From assembly GCA_011390465.1 (NCBI GenBank), contig JAABSH010000028.1:1-46797 (forward strand): 46,797 bases of DNA, read 5' to 3'. The notes beneath the pieces are model-generated. The model ran no database searches, was not told where the DNA came from, and saw only the letters and a program-made list of their open reading frames with translations. How positions within the stretch are numbered: the first letter of the stretch is position 1; the number at the start of each line of letters is the position of its first letter. The translations under genes were made by a program, and so were the position numbers. This document shows, piece by piece, positions 1-9,390 of this stretch. The stretch is from Desulfobacteraceae bacterium (GTDB taxonomy: Bacteria > Desulfobacterota > Desulfobacteria > Desulfobacterales > Desulfosalsimonadaceae).

Positions 1-1418
1 CGCTTCAGAGATGCGCAAAGCGCGGGCGCGGTAAGTGATTTTTCAAATGTGCTCAACTGCATCTGCATCACAAACAGCTCTTGGCCGATGGTTTCATGCA
101 GCACGGATGCCATGCGCCGCCGCTGTTTTTCTTCCGCCATTGACAGCCGGATGGACAACCGCTTTAATTTGTCCTGGTATTTCAGTAAATTTTGTTCTGA
201 TGCCTTTAATCCGGTGATATCTGTCAGGATAACAGAGGATTTCTGGGGGCGGTGGTTGTGATACGTAACGTTTGCATTCAACATTACCCACCCGTTGTCG
301 CCGTTTTTTTTAATATACTGATAAATCGCATCCTGAGGCAGTTCTTCCCCGGAAAATGCTTTTGACAGCCGTTCTGAAAACAGTTGCCGGCCTTCGTCGC
401 TCAGCAATTCCCGGGGGTTCATGGTCAGGAGTGCTTCTCTGGAATACCCGGTCATGGAAGCCATTTGTTCATTCACGCTGATGATGCGGTCGGTGGTAAA
501 ATCATATTCCATAAATCCGGCTTTTGCATGTTCCACCAGCAGCCGGTAACGGGTTTCACTTTTCTGAAGTACCTGCTCCGCGGCTGTCCGTTTTTCCATG
601 AGCGTGTCAACTTCGGATTTGACGAAACTGATGGCGTCATAGAATTTTTTCGGCAACAGGTTGTCCGCCAGAAGCTGCTCCGCCGGCGGCATCCCCGGGG
701 TCCGCCAGTCAATGGCGGCAATGGATTTTATGAAAGCTTCGGAATATTGGGCCGCCAGCTGGTTGCGGATTTTTTGCGTAAGCATAAGATAAGGGTTGCT
801 GAAACTGGACATGATCCGGCGCGCGGCATCCCACATCCGGGCGCTGATTTTTTTATCAGATACGGATGGCCCCGCAGCTTTGGCCAGCTTTATTTCGGCC
901 TTCGACATATCGCGGCCGGGCTGCCATTGATCCAGCAACTGCCGGGCCAGGTCAATGGCCTGCGCATAGGTGCTTACAATATGTCCCCGCGCGCCATAAA
1001 GATGCAGCTTTAAGGCCAGGTTTACGCTGAGCCGGTAAATGGGCGGAAGATTATAGACAATTCCTGCAATAAAAAACGCATTGTCCGTGAAATAGGAAAT
1101 ATACTGCTTTCGTGATGCTGAATCACCGCCGGTGATATCCGCATAATCCTCTATGTAGATAATTCCTTTTTCAGCGCTGAATTTTTCCGTAACATAGGCA
1201 TCAATACAGGATAGAAATTCTGTTTCCGCGGCAGCACTGGCATATCCGAAAGACTTTACCACCATGATATTCCGGCCGAGCTTGATCATGTCCGCGCAAA
1301 GATTCCCCGCTGCATCGGTGCAGCAAAAAGTTTCCGCATGGGTGACGGGCAGGCCGCTGTATCGGCACTGATTTGCCGACATAAACCACGATGATTTTCT
1401 GTTTATTTTTTTGCGCAT
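1..1418 (-). CDS. Sensor histidine kinase with PAS domain, partial (C-terminus beyond window)
   Basis: A reading frame runs uninterrupted on the minus strand from an ATG at 1418 off the left edge (at least 472 residues). Residues ~1-200 form a cysteine-containing N-terminal region (C17, then FCC and LCAD motifs) that I do not recognise; it may be a ligand or redox sensor. Residues ~276-390 read as a PAS domain (a SETRYRLLVEHAKAGF start and an SSVILTDITGLK end). After that come a coiled-coil linker and a HisKA_3-like segment (EEKQRRRMASVLHETIGQEL), with H441 the probable phospho-accepting histidine. The ATPase domain lies outside the window. This suggests a NarL-partner type cytoplasmic kinase, since no membrane segment is seen. 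An in-frame TAG lies 18 nt upstream of the chosen ATG, which limits the start; no clear ribosome binding site is visible. Its response regulator is not in this window. Confidence 0.8.
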   Translation of the reverse strand, partial: MRKKINRKSSWFMSANQCRYSGLPVTHAETFCCTDAAGNLCADMIKLGRNIMVVKSFGYASAAAETEFLSCIDAYVTEKFSAEKGIIYIEDYADITGGDSASRKQYISYFTDNAFFIAGIVYNLPPIYRLSVNLALKLHLYGARGHIVSTYAQAIDLARQLLDQWQPGRDMSKAEIKLAKAAGPSVSDKKISARMWDAARRIMSSFSNPYLMLTQKIRNQLAAQYSEAFIKSIAAIDWRTPGMPPAEQLLADNLLPKKFYDAISFVKSEVDTLMEKRTAAEQVLQKSETRYRLLVEHAKAGFMEYDFTTDRIISVNEQMASMTGYSREALLTMNPRELLSDEGRQLFSERLSKAFSGEELPQDAIYQYIKKNGDNGWVMLNANVTYHNHRPQKSSVILTDITGLKASEQNLLKYQDKLKRLSIRLSMAEEKQRRRMASVLHETIGQELFVMQMQLSTFEKSLTAPALCASLK

Positions 1419-1600
1419 TGTCTCAAATAAAAACTATCCTGAAAATATCCGCCCGGCTGAAAGATATCTGACAGATGCCCGGCGGATTCATCCGTCAGCG
1501 CATCAGCAGAAAAGAGCGTTTTTTTCTACAAAAACCCAGTGGGCAGATAATTATCACAAAACCCTCTACATAACAAATGTTTCTCCACCACTTTTTCCTT

Positions 1601-1642
1601 CCCCCTTTCAGCTTTCAGCTTTCAGCTTTCCCCTTTCAGCTC
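1601..1642. repeat. AGCTTTC heptamer repeat tract
   Basis: Several imperfect copies of TTCAGCTTTCAGC in tandem. The same low-complexity motif recurs at 1766-1820, 23337-23488 and 24266-24346, always in gene-free DNA, so it is a dispersed simple repeat of this genome and not a local regulatory element. Confidence 0.8.
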
Positions 1643-1766
1643 AATGTCATTAACTTAGGCCATAAGCGTAGGGGAGGGGTTTATCCCCTCCCGGCATGGG
1701 TCGCCTTTTTCACGGGAGGGGATAAACCCCTCCCCTACATTGAAACCTTTTAAGTTAACGACATTG
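1642..1766. repeat. Composite inverted repeat (large hairpin)
   Basis: The inner arms 1668-1693 and 1713-1738 are perfect 26-bp reverse complements (GTAGGGGAGGGG...) around a 19-nt loop. The outer arms 1642-1657 and 1751-1766 (CAATGTC.TTAACTTA) match with one mismatch. Together with flanking AGCTTTC tracts it fills most of the 593-nt gap between the kinase and the WYL gene. It may be a non-autonomous mobile or REP-like element; a bidirectional terminator role is possible but there is no T-tract. Confidence 0.75.
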
Positions 1767-1820
1767 GCTTTGAGCTTTCAGCTTTCAGCTTTCAGCTTTG
1801 AGCTTCCCCCTTTCAGCTTA
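1766..1820. repeat. AGCTTTC heptamer repeat tract
   Basis: A second tract of AGCTTTC/AGCTTTG units directly next to the right arm of the composite inverted repeat. The rest of the gap, 1821-2011, shows no recognisable element. Confidence 0.75.
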
Positions 1821-2011
1821 TTTCTTTTCCCTTCCCATATGCTCTTCGCTGTAGTATGGCTGAAATATAAGAATTCCTGAACATAAAACCGCGTGATGAT
1901 GTATCGAAACCATTCATGCCGGAGAAAAAACCATTCGCCGCCGGCCCTGCCTTTAAATAAAGGCGCAAAACCGGCGGCATGCTGTTAATCCGGTTGCTGA
2001 AAAGGGCGGAT

Positions 2012-3013
2012 ATGAGAGGAAAAAATCTGGTTCAACTGATCAAAGCCCTGAGCCTGCTCACCCGGCCCCGGGGCGCCACCCGCCGGGAACTGTCCGAAAC
2101 CCTGGAAATTTCGGACCGGTCCGTGTCCCGGGCCATTCGCATGATAGATGACCTGGGCATTCCGATTTTTGATGAAAAAGCCCCTTTGGAAAAGCAGAAG
2201 CACTGGAAAATTGAATCTTCCTATGTGGACCGCCTCCCCAACATCAGCCTTCCCAAACTGCGCCTGAGTTATCCGGAAATCCTTTCCCTGTGCATGCTGG
2301 CCGGTGAATCCGTGGTGTTCAAACGCACGGAAATCGACCGCCACATCAAATCCGCCATTGCAAAACTCATGACGTTTGTACCGGAAAAAACCCGAACAGA
2401 ACTTTCAACCCTTAAACGGATTTTTATTTCAAAAACCATTGGGGCCAAAAATTACGCGGGCAGGGAAAAGATCATCACCCCCCTTACGGAATCCATGGTA
2501 AACCGCACCGGCTGCAGGATTACCTACCACGCGTTTTATAATGACACTATCGAGGAAACGGAAATCGGCCCCCTGCATTTTTATGAAAACAGCGGCGGCC
2601 TTTATATTTTCGGCCTGAAGCTCAAAGACAAAACCGTGCGCTCCTATGCGGTGGAGCGGATCCGGGCAATCCGTCCCCTGAACCGCGACATCCACTATCC
2701 GAAAAATTTTGATCCCATTGCGCGGCTGAACTCTGCTTTTGATCTTACCCACGGGGAACCCGTGTTTGTGAAAATCCGGTTCTCCGCTGCCGAAGCCCGC
2801 TACATCCGGGAAAAAACCTGGGCCGAAAATCAGCACATCACAACCCACCCGGACGGCACCATCACCCTGTCCATGACCACCTCCGGCTTCCGGGACGTGA
2901 AACGCTGGATCATGTCATTTGGAAAAGAAGCCGAAATCCTGGAACCGCAGGAGATGAAACAGGAGATTGAAAAGGAACTGAAAGAAGTGTTGGCCAGGAT
3001 GAGGATAAATTAA
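2012..3013 (+). CDS. WYL-domain transcriptional regulator (HTH + WYL)
   Basis: A DNA-binding regulator of 333 residues from the ATG at 2012. This start is preferred over the ATG 33 nt upstream because it has an AAAGGG ribosome-binding-like sequence and begins where WYL-family proteins usually do (MRGKNLVQLIKALSLL). Residues ~1-60 form a DeoR/HTH_11-type winged helix (RRELSETLEISDRSVSRAI). The central part (RITYHAFYNDTIEETEIGPL..YIFGLK..VRSYAVERIRAI) is a WYL ligand-binding domain, and the C-terminal ~80 residues match the WYL C-terminal extension. WYL proteins often regulate CRISPR-Cas or other defence genes and bind nucleic acids or nucleotides. Its place 317 nt upstream of cas3 on the same strand suggests it controls the cas operon, but that is inference. 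Confidence 0.85.
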   Translation: MRGKNLVQLIKALSLLTRPRGATRRELSETLEISDRSVSRAIRMIDDLGIPIFDEKAPLEKQKHWKIESSYVDRLPNISLPKLRLSYPEILSLCMLAGESVVFKRTEIDRHIKSAIAKLMTFVPEKTRTELSTLKRIFISKTIGAKNYAGREKIITPLTESMVNRTGCRITYHAFYNDTIEETEIGPLHFYENSGGLYIFGLKLKDKTVRSYAVERIRAIRPLNRDIHYPKNFDPIARLNSAFDLTHGEPVFVKIRFSAAEARYIREKTWAENQHITTHPDGTITLSMTTSGFRDVKRWIMSFGKEAEILEPQEMKQEIEKELKEVLARMRIN

Positions 3014-3050
3014 TGTGCTCATCCTCTTTGCCCAAGTTCAGCTACCAAAA

Positions 3051-3100
3051 TCGGTATCGGGATCGGGATCGAAATCGGGATCGAACCCGATGCCGATAAA
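3051..3100. repeat. ATCGGG/ATCGAA hexamer repeat
   Basis: A short run of degenerate ATCGGG and ATCGAA hexamers in the 317-nt gap between the WYL gene and cas3. Related runs occur at ~14309-14333, 16830-16900 and 25250-25272, so it is a dispersed simple repeat. The remaining AT-rich part of the gap (3200-3330) presumably holds the cas promoter; a TTGACA lies at 3293-3298 but no well-spaced -10 is visible. Confidence 0.6.
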
Positions 3101-3330
3101 AACACGACAGTTTGAGAAAAGCAGATAACCGGAAACAGATACTATGAAGCCGTCATTTTTTAATGATCAATTTGGAGAAGGGGAATGACCAAAAAAATTA
3201 AAATAAACGGGACCACTTTTGGCTGGGTTGGATGATAAAAAATAAAATGAATAAAATTATGAAATTGTAAACATAAATTATTAATTGAAGAATTGACAAA
3301 CGATTTATTAAAAACAAAGGAAATCAACCG

Positions 3331-6096
3331 ATGTCGATCGACTTTGACAACGCCTTTTATGAACTCACAGGCTACAACTGTTTTCCATGGCAGAAACGGA
3401 TGTATGAAAATCTATCAAATGGAATGATCCCAAAGCAATGTAACATACCTACCGGTTTGGGAAAAACATCGGTAATCGCCCTTTGGCTGCTTGCATTGGT
3501 TGGAGGCAAATCGACAATCAAATTACCCCACCGATTGGTCTATGTTGTCAACCGCAGAACCATTGTTGACCAGTCGACAGATGTTGTAATGAGAATTCGC
3601 AAGAAAATCTCAGAAGCTTCGGATGATCCTGATTCTAAACTTTTTCAGGTTGCTGATTCACTAAGATGTTTAAGCACGATGGGTTTTGAATCAAGAGAAT
3701 TATTTTCGGTCAGCACATTACGAGGTGAATTGGCTGACAATCTTGAATGGAGGTTTGATCCTCTGCGGCCTGCGATAGTTATCGGAACTGTGGATATGAT
3801 TGGAAGTAAACTCCTCTTTTCCGGCTATGGAGATACCCGACGCACCAGGCCCCTAAACGCAGGTCTCCTTGGATGTGACACGTTGATTGTGCATGACGAG
3901 GCCCATTTGACTCCGGCCTTTAGCGGCCTTCTTCATAAACTGAGCAATTTTAATCCCAAAAAAAATGAATTGTCCGCCACCCCGTCTCTTAAGGTTATTG
4001 AGCTTTCTGCAACAAACCGCGATGACGCTAAGGACTCATTTAGAATTGATGGATCAGATAAATCCAACGACACCGTAAAATATAGGTTATATGCCAAAAA
4101 GAGACTCTGCCTTCACCAAATTGAAAACAACAAAAAAGACTTTCTGGAGAAACTCACGGACCTGGCTTTCGTTCATAGGGAGGGAAAAGAAAGAATCATT
4201 ATATTTATCCAGTCGCCTGAAAATGCAACTGAAATTCAGAAAGCACTGTACAAAAAATTAATTGATGAAGCAGAAGAACGCTGGAAAAAAGATAACAGCC
4301 CAGAAAAAATTCCCAAAAAAACAAAAGCATTGATACAAGAGAAATGCCAATCGTCCATATCTATTCTAACCGGAGAAATCAGAGGCCATGAAAGAGATTT
4401 GCTTCTTGAAACATCTGGCATGCTCCCTTTTACCGGAAAACGTACCCCAGATCAGACAGTGTATCTGGTATCCACTTCAGCCGGTGAAGTGGGTATGGAC
4501 CTTCATGCCGACCACATGGTTTCCGATCTATCTACTTTTGATTCGATGATCCAGCGCCTGGGCCGCGTGAACCGTTTCGGCAAAGGAAAAGCCCGGGTGG
4601 ATGTGGTACATGAACCATCCATCAAGGATGAGCCACGGAACAAAACACTCGAATTATTTAAAGCACAAATTAATACCGATGAGCCGGATAACGGTATTGA
4701 TGTCAGCCCAACAGCACTGACTCAGATGATGAAAACGGATATCGCTGGTTCCGCATTTTCCCATATTCCTGAAATGGTGGACGCAACCGACATTCTGCTT
4801 GATTTATGGACTCAGACATCCCTTGCAGATATTCCCGCAAGGCCCGAAATTGCACCATGGCTCCACGGAATCCAGGAAAATTTACCTGAAACATGGATGG
4901 CCTGGAGGATGGAGATCCCGCTTCTTGCAAACAAAGACATTGAAAATGAAGAAATCGCACGGTGGTTTCAAAAGTGCCGGATTTCTTCACGAGAAACACT
5001 TCGGAGGCCAACATACAAACTGAAGTGGAACAGCCCATCTGAAAAGAAATGGGTGGAAAATAACAAAAACCAGCCTGTTATTCTCTTAACCGCAAAGGGA
5101 ATGGCAATACGAATGACAATTTCCGAACTTTCAGAAAAAAATGTTAACCTGAATTTTGCTACAATCATTTTCCCCTTGCGAATAGGCGGACTCAATGAAA
5201 AAGGGTTCTTTGATATCGAAGCCCAAACCCCTGTTAGCGATGTCTCAGACGAATCTTTAACAAAAGTCGTTCTGGAACGAATTGGAGGAAGCTGTTATTT
5301 TAAGCTTATAGAAGAATATCAAAGGAGTGAAATAAATGACGAGCTGCTGAATTTGTCAAATATGCATCCATGGAGATCCCTCCGACATGCAATTCGGGAG
5401 ATAGAAAGTTCATATAGTCAAAAAGCCGTTTATCGAATGAAAGTGCTTCAGGCGAGCGAGTGGGACGATGAAGAAAATCTTCGGGAACGTTGGCTCATCC
5501 TTCTTAAAGAAAAGCCAAACAAAGCGACGAAAGCGGCTGTTGATATAACCGTTGTGGAACATAATCAGAACGTTGCGGATATTATCGTCATGATGACTAA
5601 AAAATTATCTCTGCCGGATTACATTGGTGAGGCATTGTATCTCGCGGCAAAATATCATGACACAGGCAAAAGCCTTGATCGGTGGCAATTCGCAGCTGGT
5701 TTCAATACAGCGGAGCCTGCCTTTGAACCGAGGGCAAAACCTATCTCCGGGGGTGTTGACTGGCGAAAATTGGATGGTTACCGCCATGAACTTGGAAGCG
5801 TTATGAACGCCCTGGAAACGGAAGAGGTCAAATCTCATCCTGAATCGGACTTGATCCTTCATCTAATCGCCACTCATCATGGTTGGGCTCGACCTCATTT
5901 TGAAGAGAGAGCATTTCCCCCTGAAGTGGATGATCAAAAACGGCAGGAAATCAACTTGGGAATTATGATGCGTTTTATATCCTTACAGGAGCGCTTCGGT
6001 TATTTTTACCTTGCCTGGCTCGAATCCCTTCTCAGGCGGGCAGACGGAATGGCATCGGCACGCCACGGCATCAACGAGGAGACAAGCGATGAATAA
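3331..6096 (+). CDS. cas3: CRISPR-associated helicase/nuclease Cas3, type I-G
   Basis: Effector nuclease-helicase of the type I interference complex, recruited by Cascade to unwind and degrade target DNA. At 921 residues it has a superfamily 2 helicase first: Walker A PTGLGKTS at 40-47, DEAH box 189-192, an SATN motif III, and motif VI QRLGRVNRFG. The HD nuclease is C-terminal, with H776-D777 in KYHDTGK and further histidines in IATHHGW near the end. Helicase-then-HD order is typical of the type I-G (former I-U, Geobacter GSU0051-like) Cas3 and opposite to most type I Cas3 proteins. An AAAGGAAATCAACCG leader precedes the ATG. The stop overlaps the csb3 start by 8 nt, so it heads the operon. 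No disruption is seen. Confidence 0.93.
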   Translation: MSIDFDNAFYELTGYNCFPWQKRMYENLSNGMIPKQCNIPTGLGKTSVIALWLLALVGGKSTIKLPHRLVYVVNRRTIVDQSTDVVMRIRKKISEASDDPDSKLFQVADSLRCLSTMGFESRELFSVSTLRGELADNLEWRFDPLRPAIVIGTVDMIGSKLLFSGYGDTRRTRPLNAGLLGCDTLIVHDEAHLTPAFSGLLHKLSNFNPKKNELSATPSLKVIELSATNRDDAKDSFRIDGSDKSNDTVKYRLYAKKRLCLHQIENNKKDFLEKLTDLAFVHREGKERIIIFIQSPENATEIQKALYKKLIDEAEERWKKDNSPEKIPKKTKALIQEKCQSSISILTGEIRGHERDLLLETSGMLPFTGKRTPDQTVYLVSTSAGEVGMDLHADHMVSDLSTFDSMIQRLGRVNRFGKGKARVDVVHEPSIKDEPRNKTLELFKAQINTDEPDNGIDVSPTALTQMMKTDIAGSAFSHIPEMVDATDILLDLWTQTSLADIPARPEIAPWLHGIQENLPETWMAWRMEIPLLANKDIENEEIARWFQKCRISSRETLRRPTYKLKWNSPSEKKWVENNKNQPVILLTAKGMAIRMTISELSEKNVNLNFATIIFPLRIGGLNEKGFFDIEAQTPVSDVSDESLTKVVLERIGGSCYFKLIEEYQRSEINDELLNLSNMHPWRSLRHAIREIESSYSQKAVYRMKVLQASEWDDEENLRERWLILLKEKPNKATKAAVDITVVEHNQNVADIIVMMTKKLSLPDYIGEALYLAAKYHDTGKSLDRWQFAAGFNTAEPAFEPRAKPISGGVDWRKLDGYRHELGSVMNALETEEVKSHPESDLILHLIATHHGWARPHFEERAFPPEVDDQKRQEINLGIMMRFISLQERFGYFYLAWLESLLRRADGMASARHGINEETSDE

Positions 6097-6862
6097 CACC
6101 AATCGGGAAGCGACATTATCCATACCAGTGGATCTTTTAAATCCTGGTCAATTTTTTGCCTGCTGTGGGTTATTGGAATTGGCACATCGCAAATGGGGCA
6201 TGGAGGCCAAAGGGACTTTTGATGACAATCATTTTTATTTATATGCTCCAATTTCTGTAAAAAAATTAAATACCAATTTTTTTCAGGCAATAAGTCTTAT
6301 CAGCGAGAAGCCAGATGATCCCGTCTGTCCGATTCAGCTTTGCATAAAAGATCAAACAATGATTCTTAACTGGTGGCTTGACATAACAAAAGGTAGCAAC
6401 AAAGCCAACGCAATGAAAACATGGTCTGGTAATCAAAAAATATCTAATTTGCTTAATCTATTTTTGACTGAGACAAGGAAAACAGAGTCTGTAGCAGCTG
6501 GTTTTCAGAATTCGATTAATTTAAAAGGCCGATTAGGCGTTGATAGCCGTTCAAGCTGGAATAAAATTGATGCCGGTTTTTCTCCCAATACAATAGGCAT
6601 AGAAATCCCCACCTATGTAATGGTTGAATTTTTGACAGCCATAGGACTTCAACGATTTCGACCCACTAAAATAAACCAGCTTAAAGGATATAGTACCAGA
6701 GTCGTCAAATGGAATTATTTTGTTTGGAAATGTGACGCCATTCCAGTTCAATTGGCATGTATAGTCAATAAAATTCTTCCGGAAGAAAAAATTCAACAAT
6801 TCGAATTTATGATAAGAAACAACGGAAAATACAGATTTTTTTCAAGAGCAACCCGAGCCTAA
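6089..6862 (+). CDS. csb3: Type I-G Csb3/Cas8-like Cascade subunit
   Basis: A 257-residue protein. The ATG at 6089 overlaps the end of cas3 by 8 nt and gives the typical family start, with PVDLLNPGQFFACCGLLELA at residues 13-32. By position and this N-terminal motif it corresponds to Csb3 (GSU0052-like), considered the Cas8-type large-subunit equivalent of type I-G and therefore probably involved in PAM recognition and Cas3 recruitment. It has no catalytic motif that I can see. The gene is visibly more AT-rich than cas4-cas1 downstream. Identity rests on motif and gene order. Confidence 0.82.
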   Translation: MNNTNREATLSIPVDLLNPGQFFACCGLLELAHRKWGMEAKGTFDDNHFYLYAPISVKKLNTNFFQAISLISEKPDDPVCPIQLCIKDQTMILNWWLDITKGSNKANAMKTWSGNQKISNLLNLFLTETRKTESVAAGFQNSINLKGRLGVDSRSSWNKIDAGFSPNTIGIEIPTYVMVEFLTAIGLQRFRPTKINQLKGYSTRVVKWNYFVWKCDAIPVQLACIVNKILPEEKIQQFEFMIRNNGKYRFFSRATRA

Positions 6863-6877
6863 AACATGGAGGGAAAA

Positions 6878-7972
6878 ATGAACAATGAACTGTACGATAA
6901 ATTGAATAGAATGATTGAAGATAAAACAAACTCAGCCATCACCATGCGGCAGTTTCTCAAACCTGTTGAAGGTGATAATGCTGTCATTTATCCGCCGACG
7001 TATGCCGGTATCGGATACAACATAGATTCAATTGAGGGTTCTGAAACATTGAAAAACGTCTGCACCATAGACAGTGTTGGGTCTCAGGCCAACAGGATGG
7101 AGCCTATATTTAAGGAGAAAGACTATAAAAAGCTGATCCCTCAAATTATAATTGAAATTCGAAAACCTGCACCAAAAGGAGAGGAAAAAGGAGAGTTGCT
7201 CGAAGAGATAGACCTGCTTGATGCCGGACACCGCATTGCAGATGCTGTTGTCAGGTTTTCCGATGGAGCAAATGAAATTGATACAGCTTTCCAAAATGTT
7301 AAAAAAGGTAATGCATCCAGTTTGGCCAAGCTTTCGCCAACGTCACTGGTTTTTGGGTGTTGGGATTCGCGTGTCTCCTCAGTTAAATTACCTCGTATTG
7401 TAAGATCAACAATTCGGGCCATCAATGTTCATAAATTGACTCGTTCAGCACAATTTGTTCCTGTTTCTGAAATGTATGAAGAAACCTTTGAAAAATTAAG
7501 TGAGGCTGAAAGGAAAAGGTTTGCGGATGAAGGTATGGGGCATGTCCCATCAATAGGCGTCGAAGGTGGGGTTATTTTAGACTCTGCCAGCCAAATTATT
7601 CGTGTATCTATTTTAAGTTTATCTGCGTTACGGTCATTGCGGGCTGGAGATAATGATGACGCAACAACGAAACTCAGGCGATATCTTCTGGGGCTTTCAC
7701 TTATTGCCTTTACTGCACCACAGGAACCTTTTCTGCGCATGGGCTGTGAGTTGACTGCCAACCCGGATAAACCTTCATTATGGGAAAGTGTTTGCATCGA
7801 CGGAAAACGGAATAGTTTTTCTTTTAGTCATAAGGAAGCCATTAATTACGCCGAAAAAGCAGCAGCGGAGTTTGGTGTCGGCGAATCCAAAATATTCACT
7901 TTTGATGCTGGCAAAGCCAAGAAAGAATTAAATAAGAAAAAAAATAATAAAACTGAAGGCAAGGTAGCATGA
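6878..7972 (+). CDS. csb1: Type I-G Csb1 (Cas7-family backbone subunit)
   Basis: A 364-residue RAMP-superfamily protein expected to polymerise along the crRNA as the Cascade backbone. The ATG at 6878 is chosen over one 12 nt upstream because GGAGGG sits 5 nt before it. The family features seen are YPPTYAG near the N-terminus, SVGSQANRMEP at ~residues 67-77, and FGCWDSR with SVKLPRIVRSTIRA further on, all typical of GSU0053/Csb1 proteins. A lysine/asparagine-rich tail (KKELNKKKNNK) ends it. The stop overlaps the csb2 start (ATGA), indicating translational coupling. Confidence 0.88.
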   Translation: MNNELYDKLNRMIEDKTNSAITMRQFLKPVEGDNAVIYPPTYAGIGYNIDSIEGSETLKNVCTIDSVGSQANRMEPIFKEKDYKKLIPQIIIEIRKPAPKGEEKGELLEEIDLLDAGHRIADAVVRFSDGANEIDTAFQNVKKGNASSLAKLSPTSLVFGCWDSRVSSVKLPRIVRSTIRAINVHKLTRSAQFVPVSEMYEETFEKLSEAERKRFADEGMGHVPSIGVEGGVILDSASQIIRVSILSLSALRSLRAGDNDDATTKLRRYLLGLSLIAFTAPQEPFLRMGCELTANPDKPSLWESVCIDGKRNSFSFSHKEAINYAEKAAAEFGVGESKIFTFDAGKAKKELNKKKNNKTEGKVA

Positions 7973-9387
7973 AAACCTTATGCATATCCCTGTATTTTCT
8001 CGATGACCGGTTCCACGGAAAAGGTGATGACGGGCCTGAATGGCCTCCGTCTCCTTTCAGGCTTTATCAAGCCATCCTGGCTGCTGTTTCGAGAAATGGA
8101 AATATTGATGAAAGTGCTTTTAAATGGCTGGAATGCCAACCATCGCCTATGATTCTTGCCCCCCATGGCGTATACGGTCAGAAATATAAAAGCTATGTTC
8201 CAAACAACGACTCTGACAAACAAATGGATCGCCAAAAAAGGTTGGCAGAAAAATCCATAGAGCCGATAAAATTAACCATGAACTATCCGGTGCACTATCT
8301 CTGGCAAATTCGCCCTGATGACTATCACGTGGCTGAAAAAATCATTGGCTATGCTCAAAAGCTCTATGCCGTGGGCTGGGGTATTGATCTTGTCGCAGGG
8401 TCAGGCGGGCTTTTATCAAAAGCTGCGACCAATGATTTAATTTCACGGTATCCTGGCAATCAATGGTTACCCACTGTTCATGCCAACCTGATGCTTCGCT
8501 GCCCTAAACAAGGATCGTTTGATGATCTTAAGAATGTATACCAATCGTTTTTAAACCGTTTTGAAGATAATGTTTACCGCCCTTCACGAAAACCGATTGA
8601 GTTTACAGAAACAAGTTATTCAAGAGGCGGGGTCCCGCAAAGAAAATTCATGGCCTTTAAACTGTTGTTACCGGATGACGATTCGGATAGATGGGCTTCA
8701 TTTGATCAGCGTAAAGTTATAGAAGTAGCAGCATGGATAAGGGGATATCTTTGTAGCGTCTCAAGAAACCATGATTTTCTTGGTGATTCTGAGATCTATG
8801 TGGCCGGACATGTGCAGAAGGATCCGTATGATGGGAAACAACCCCCAAGATTTTCATACCTGCCGGTTCCCTCGATCGGCCACGAGCATGCTGATGGAAG
8901 AATTCGAAGATTAATTATTGCCGAACCCTATGGAGGGAATGGCCGATATGCTGGTTGGGCACGCCAAACTTTAACAAACGCTACTCTTAAGGATATCAAT
9001 GGAAAATCGCAAGCCAGGCTTGAGCCGCTGCCAAGTCTTGACAGTGTGATTCGCCATTATATTCACCCAAGCAAGACATTTCATAGCATCACCCCGGTCA
9101 TTCTTCCCGGATTCGATGATTTAAAATACAAAAAAGCGGAAAAGCTTTTATTAAAAAGCATTGAACATGCGGGTTTTTCCATCGATGACCTGGCAGACTG
9201 GCAACTCCGAAAGGCACCATTCAGAAAAAGCAGTTACGGGCCACGTTCTTATAAACCACCTAAGTATCTTCAGAAAAATTCTTCCATGCATATGCGCTTG
9301 GTATGGAAAAATTCAATTTCCGGCCCCCTGGCCATTGGAGCTGGGCGTCATATCGGTCTTGGACTTTTTGCGCCTGAAGCAGAATAA
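7969..9387 (+). CDS. csb2: Type I-G Csb2 (Cas5-Cas6 fusion)
   Basis: A 472-residue protein overlapping csb1 by 4 nt. It matches the GSU0054/Csb2 family, in which a Cas5-like N-terminal half caps the crRNA 5' handle and a Cas6-like C-terminal half processes pre-crRNA. The N-terminus begins ISLYFLDDRFHGKGDDGPEWPPSPFRLYQ, a hallmark of the family. The C-terminus carries the glycine-rich RAMP loop GPLAIGAGRHIGLGLFAPE (~452-470). The system has no separate cas5 or cas6, so this protein must supply both activities; the strong hairpin in the array repeat is a suitable Cas6 substrate. No frameshift is seen. Confidence 0.9.
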   Translation: MKTLCISLYFLDDRFHGKGDDGPEWPPSPFRLYQAILAAVSRNGNIDESAFKWLECQPSPMILAPHGVYGQKYKSYVPNNDSDKQMDRQKRLAEKSIEPIKLTMNYPVHYLWQIRPDDYHVAEKIIGYAQKLYAVGWGIDLVAGSGGLLSKAATNDLISRYPGNQWLPTVHANLMLRCPKQGSFDDLKNVYQSFLNRFEDNVYRPSRKPIEFTETSYSRGGVPQRKFMAFKLLLPDDDSDRWASFDQRKVIEVAAWIRGYLCSVSRNHDFLGDSEIYVAGHVQKDPYDGKQPPRFSYLPVPSIGHEHADGRIRRLIIAEPYGGNGRYAGWARQTLTNATLKDINGKSQARLEPLPSLDSVIRHYIHPSKTFHSITPVILPGFDDLKYKKAEKLLLKSIEHAGFSIDDLADWQLRKAPFRKSSYGPRSYKPPKYLQKNSSMHMRLVWKNSISGPLAIGAGRHIGLGLFAPEAE

Positions 9388-9390
9388 TAA

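Noticed and set aside
3293-3298. TTGACA as the -35 of the cas promoter
   Set aside because: No -10 at 16-18 nt spacing; the match is probably chance in AT-rich DNA.
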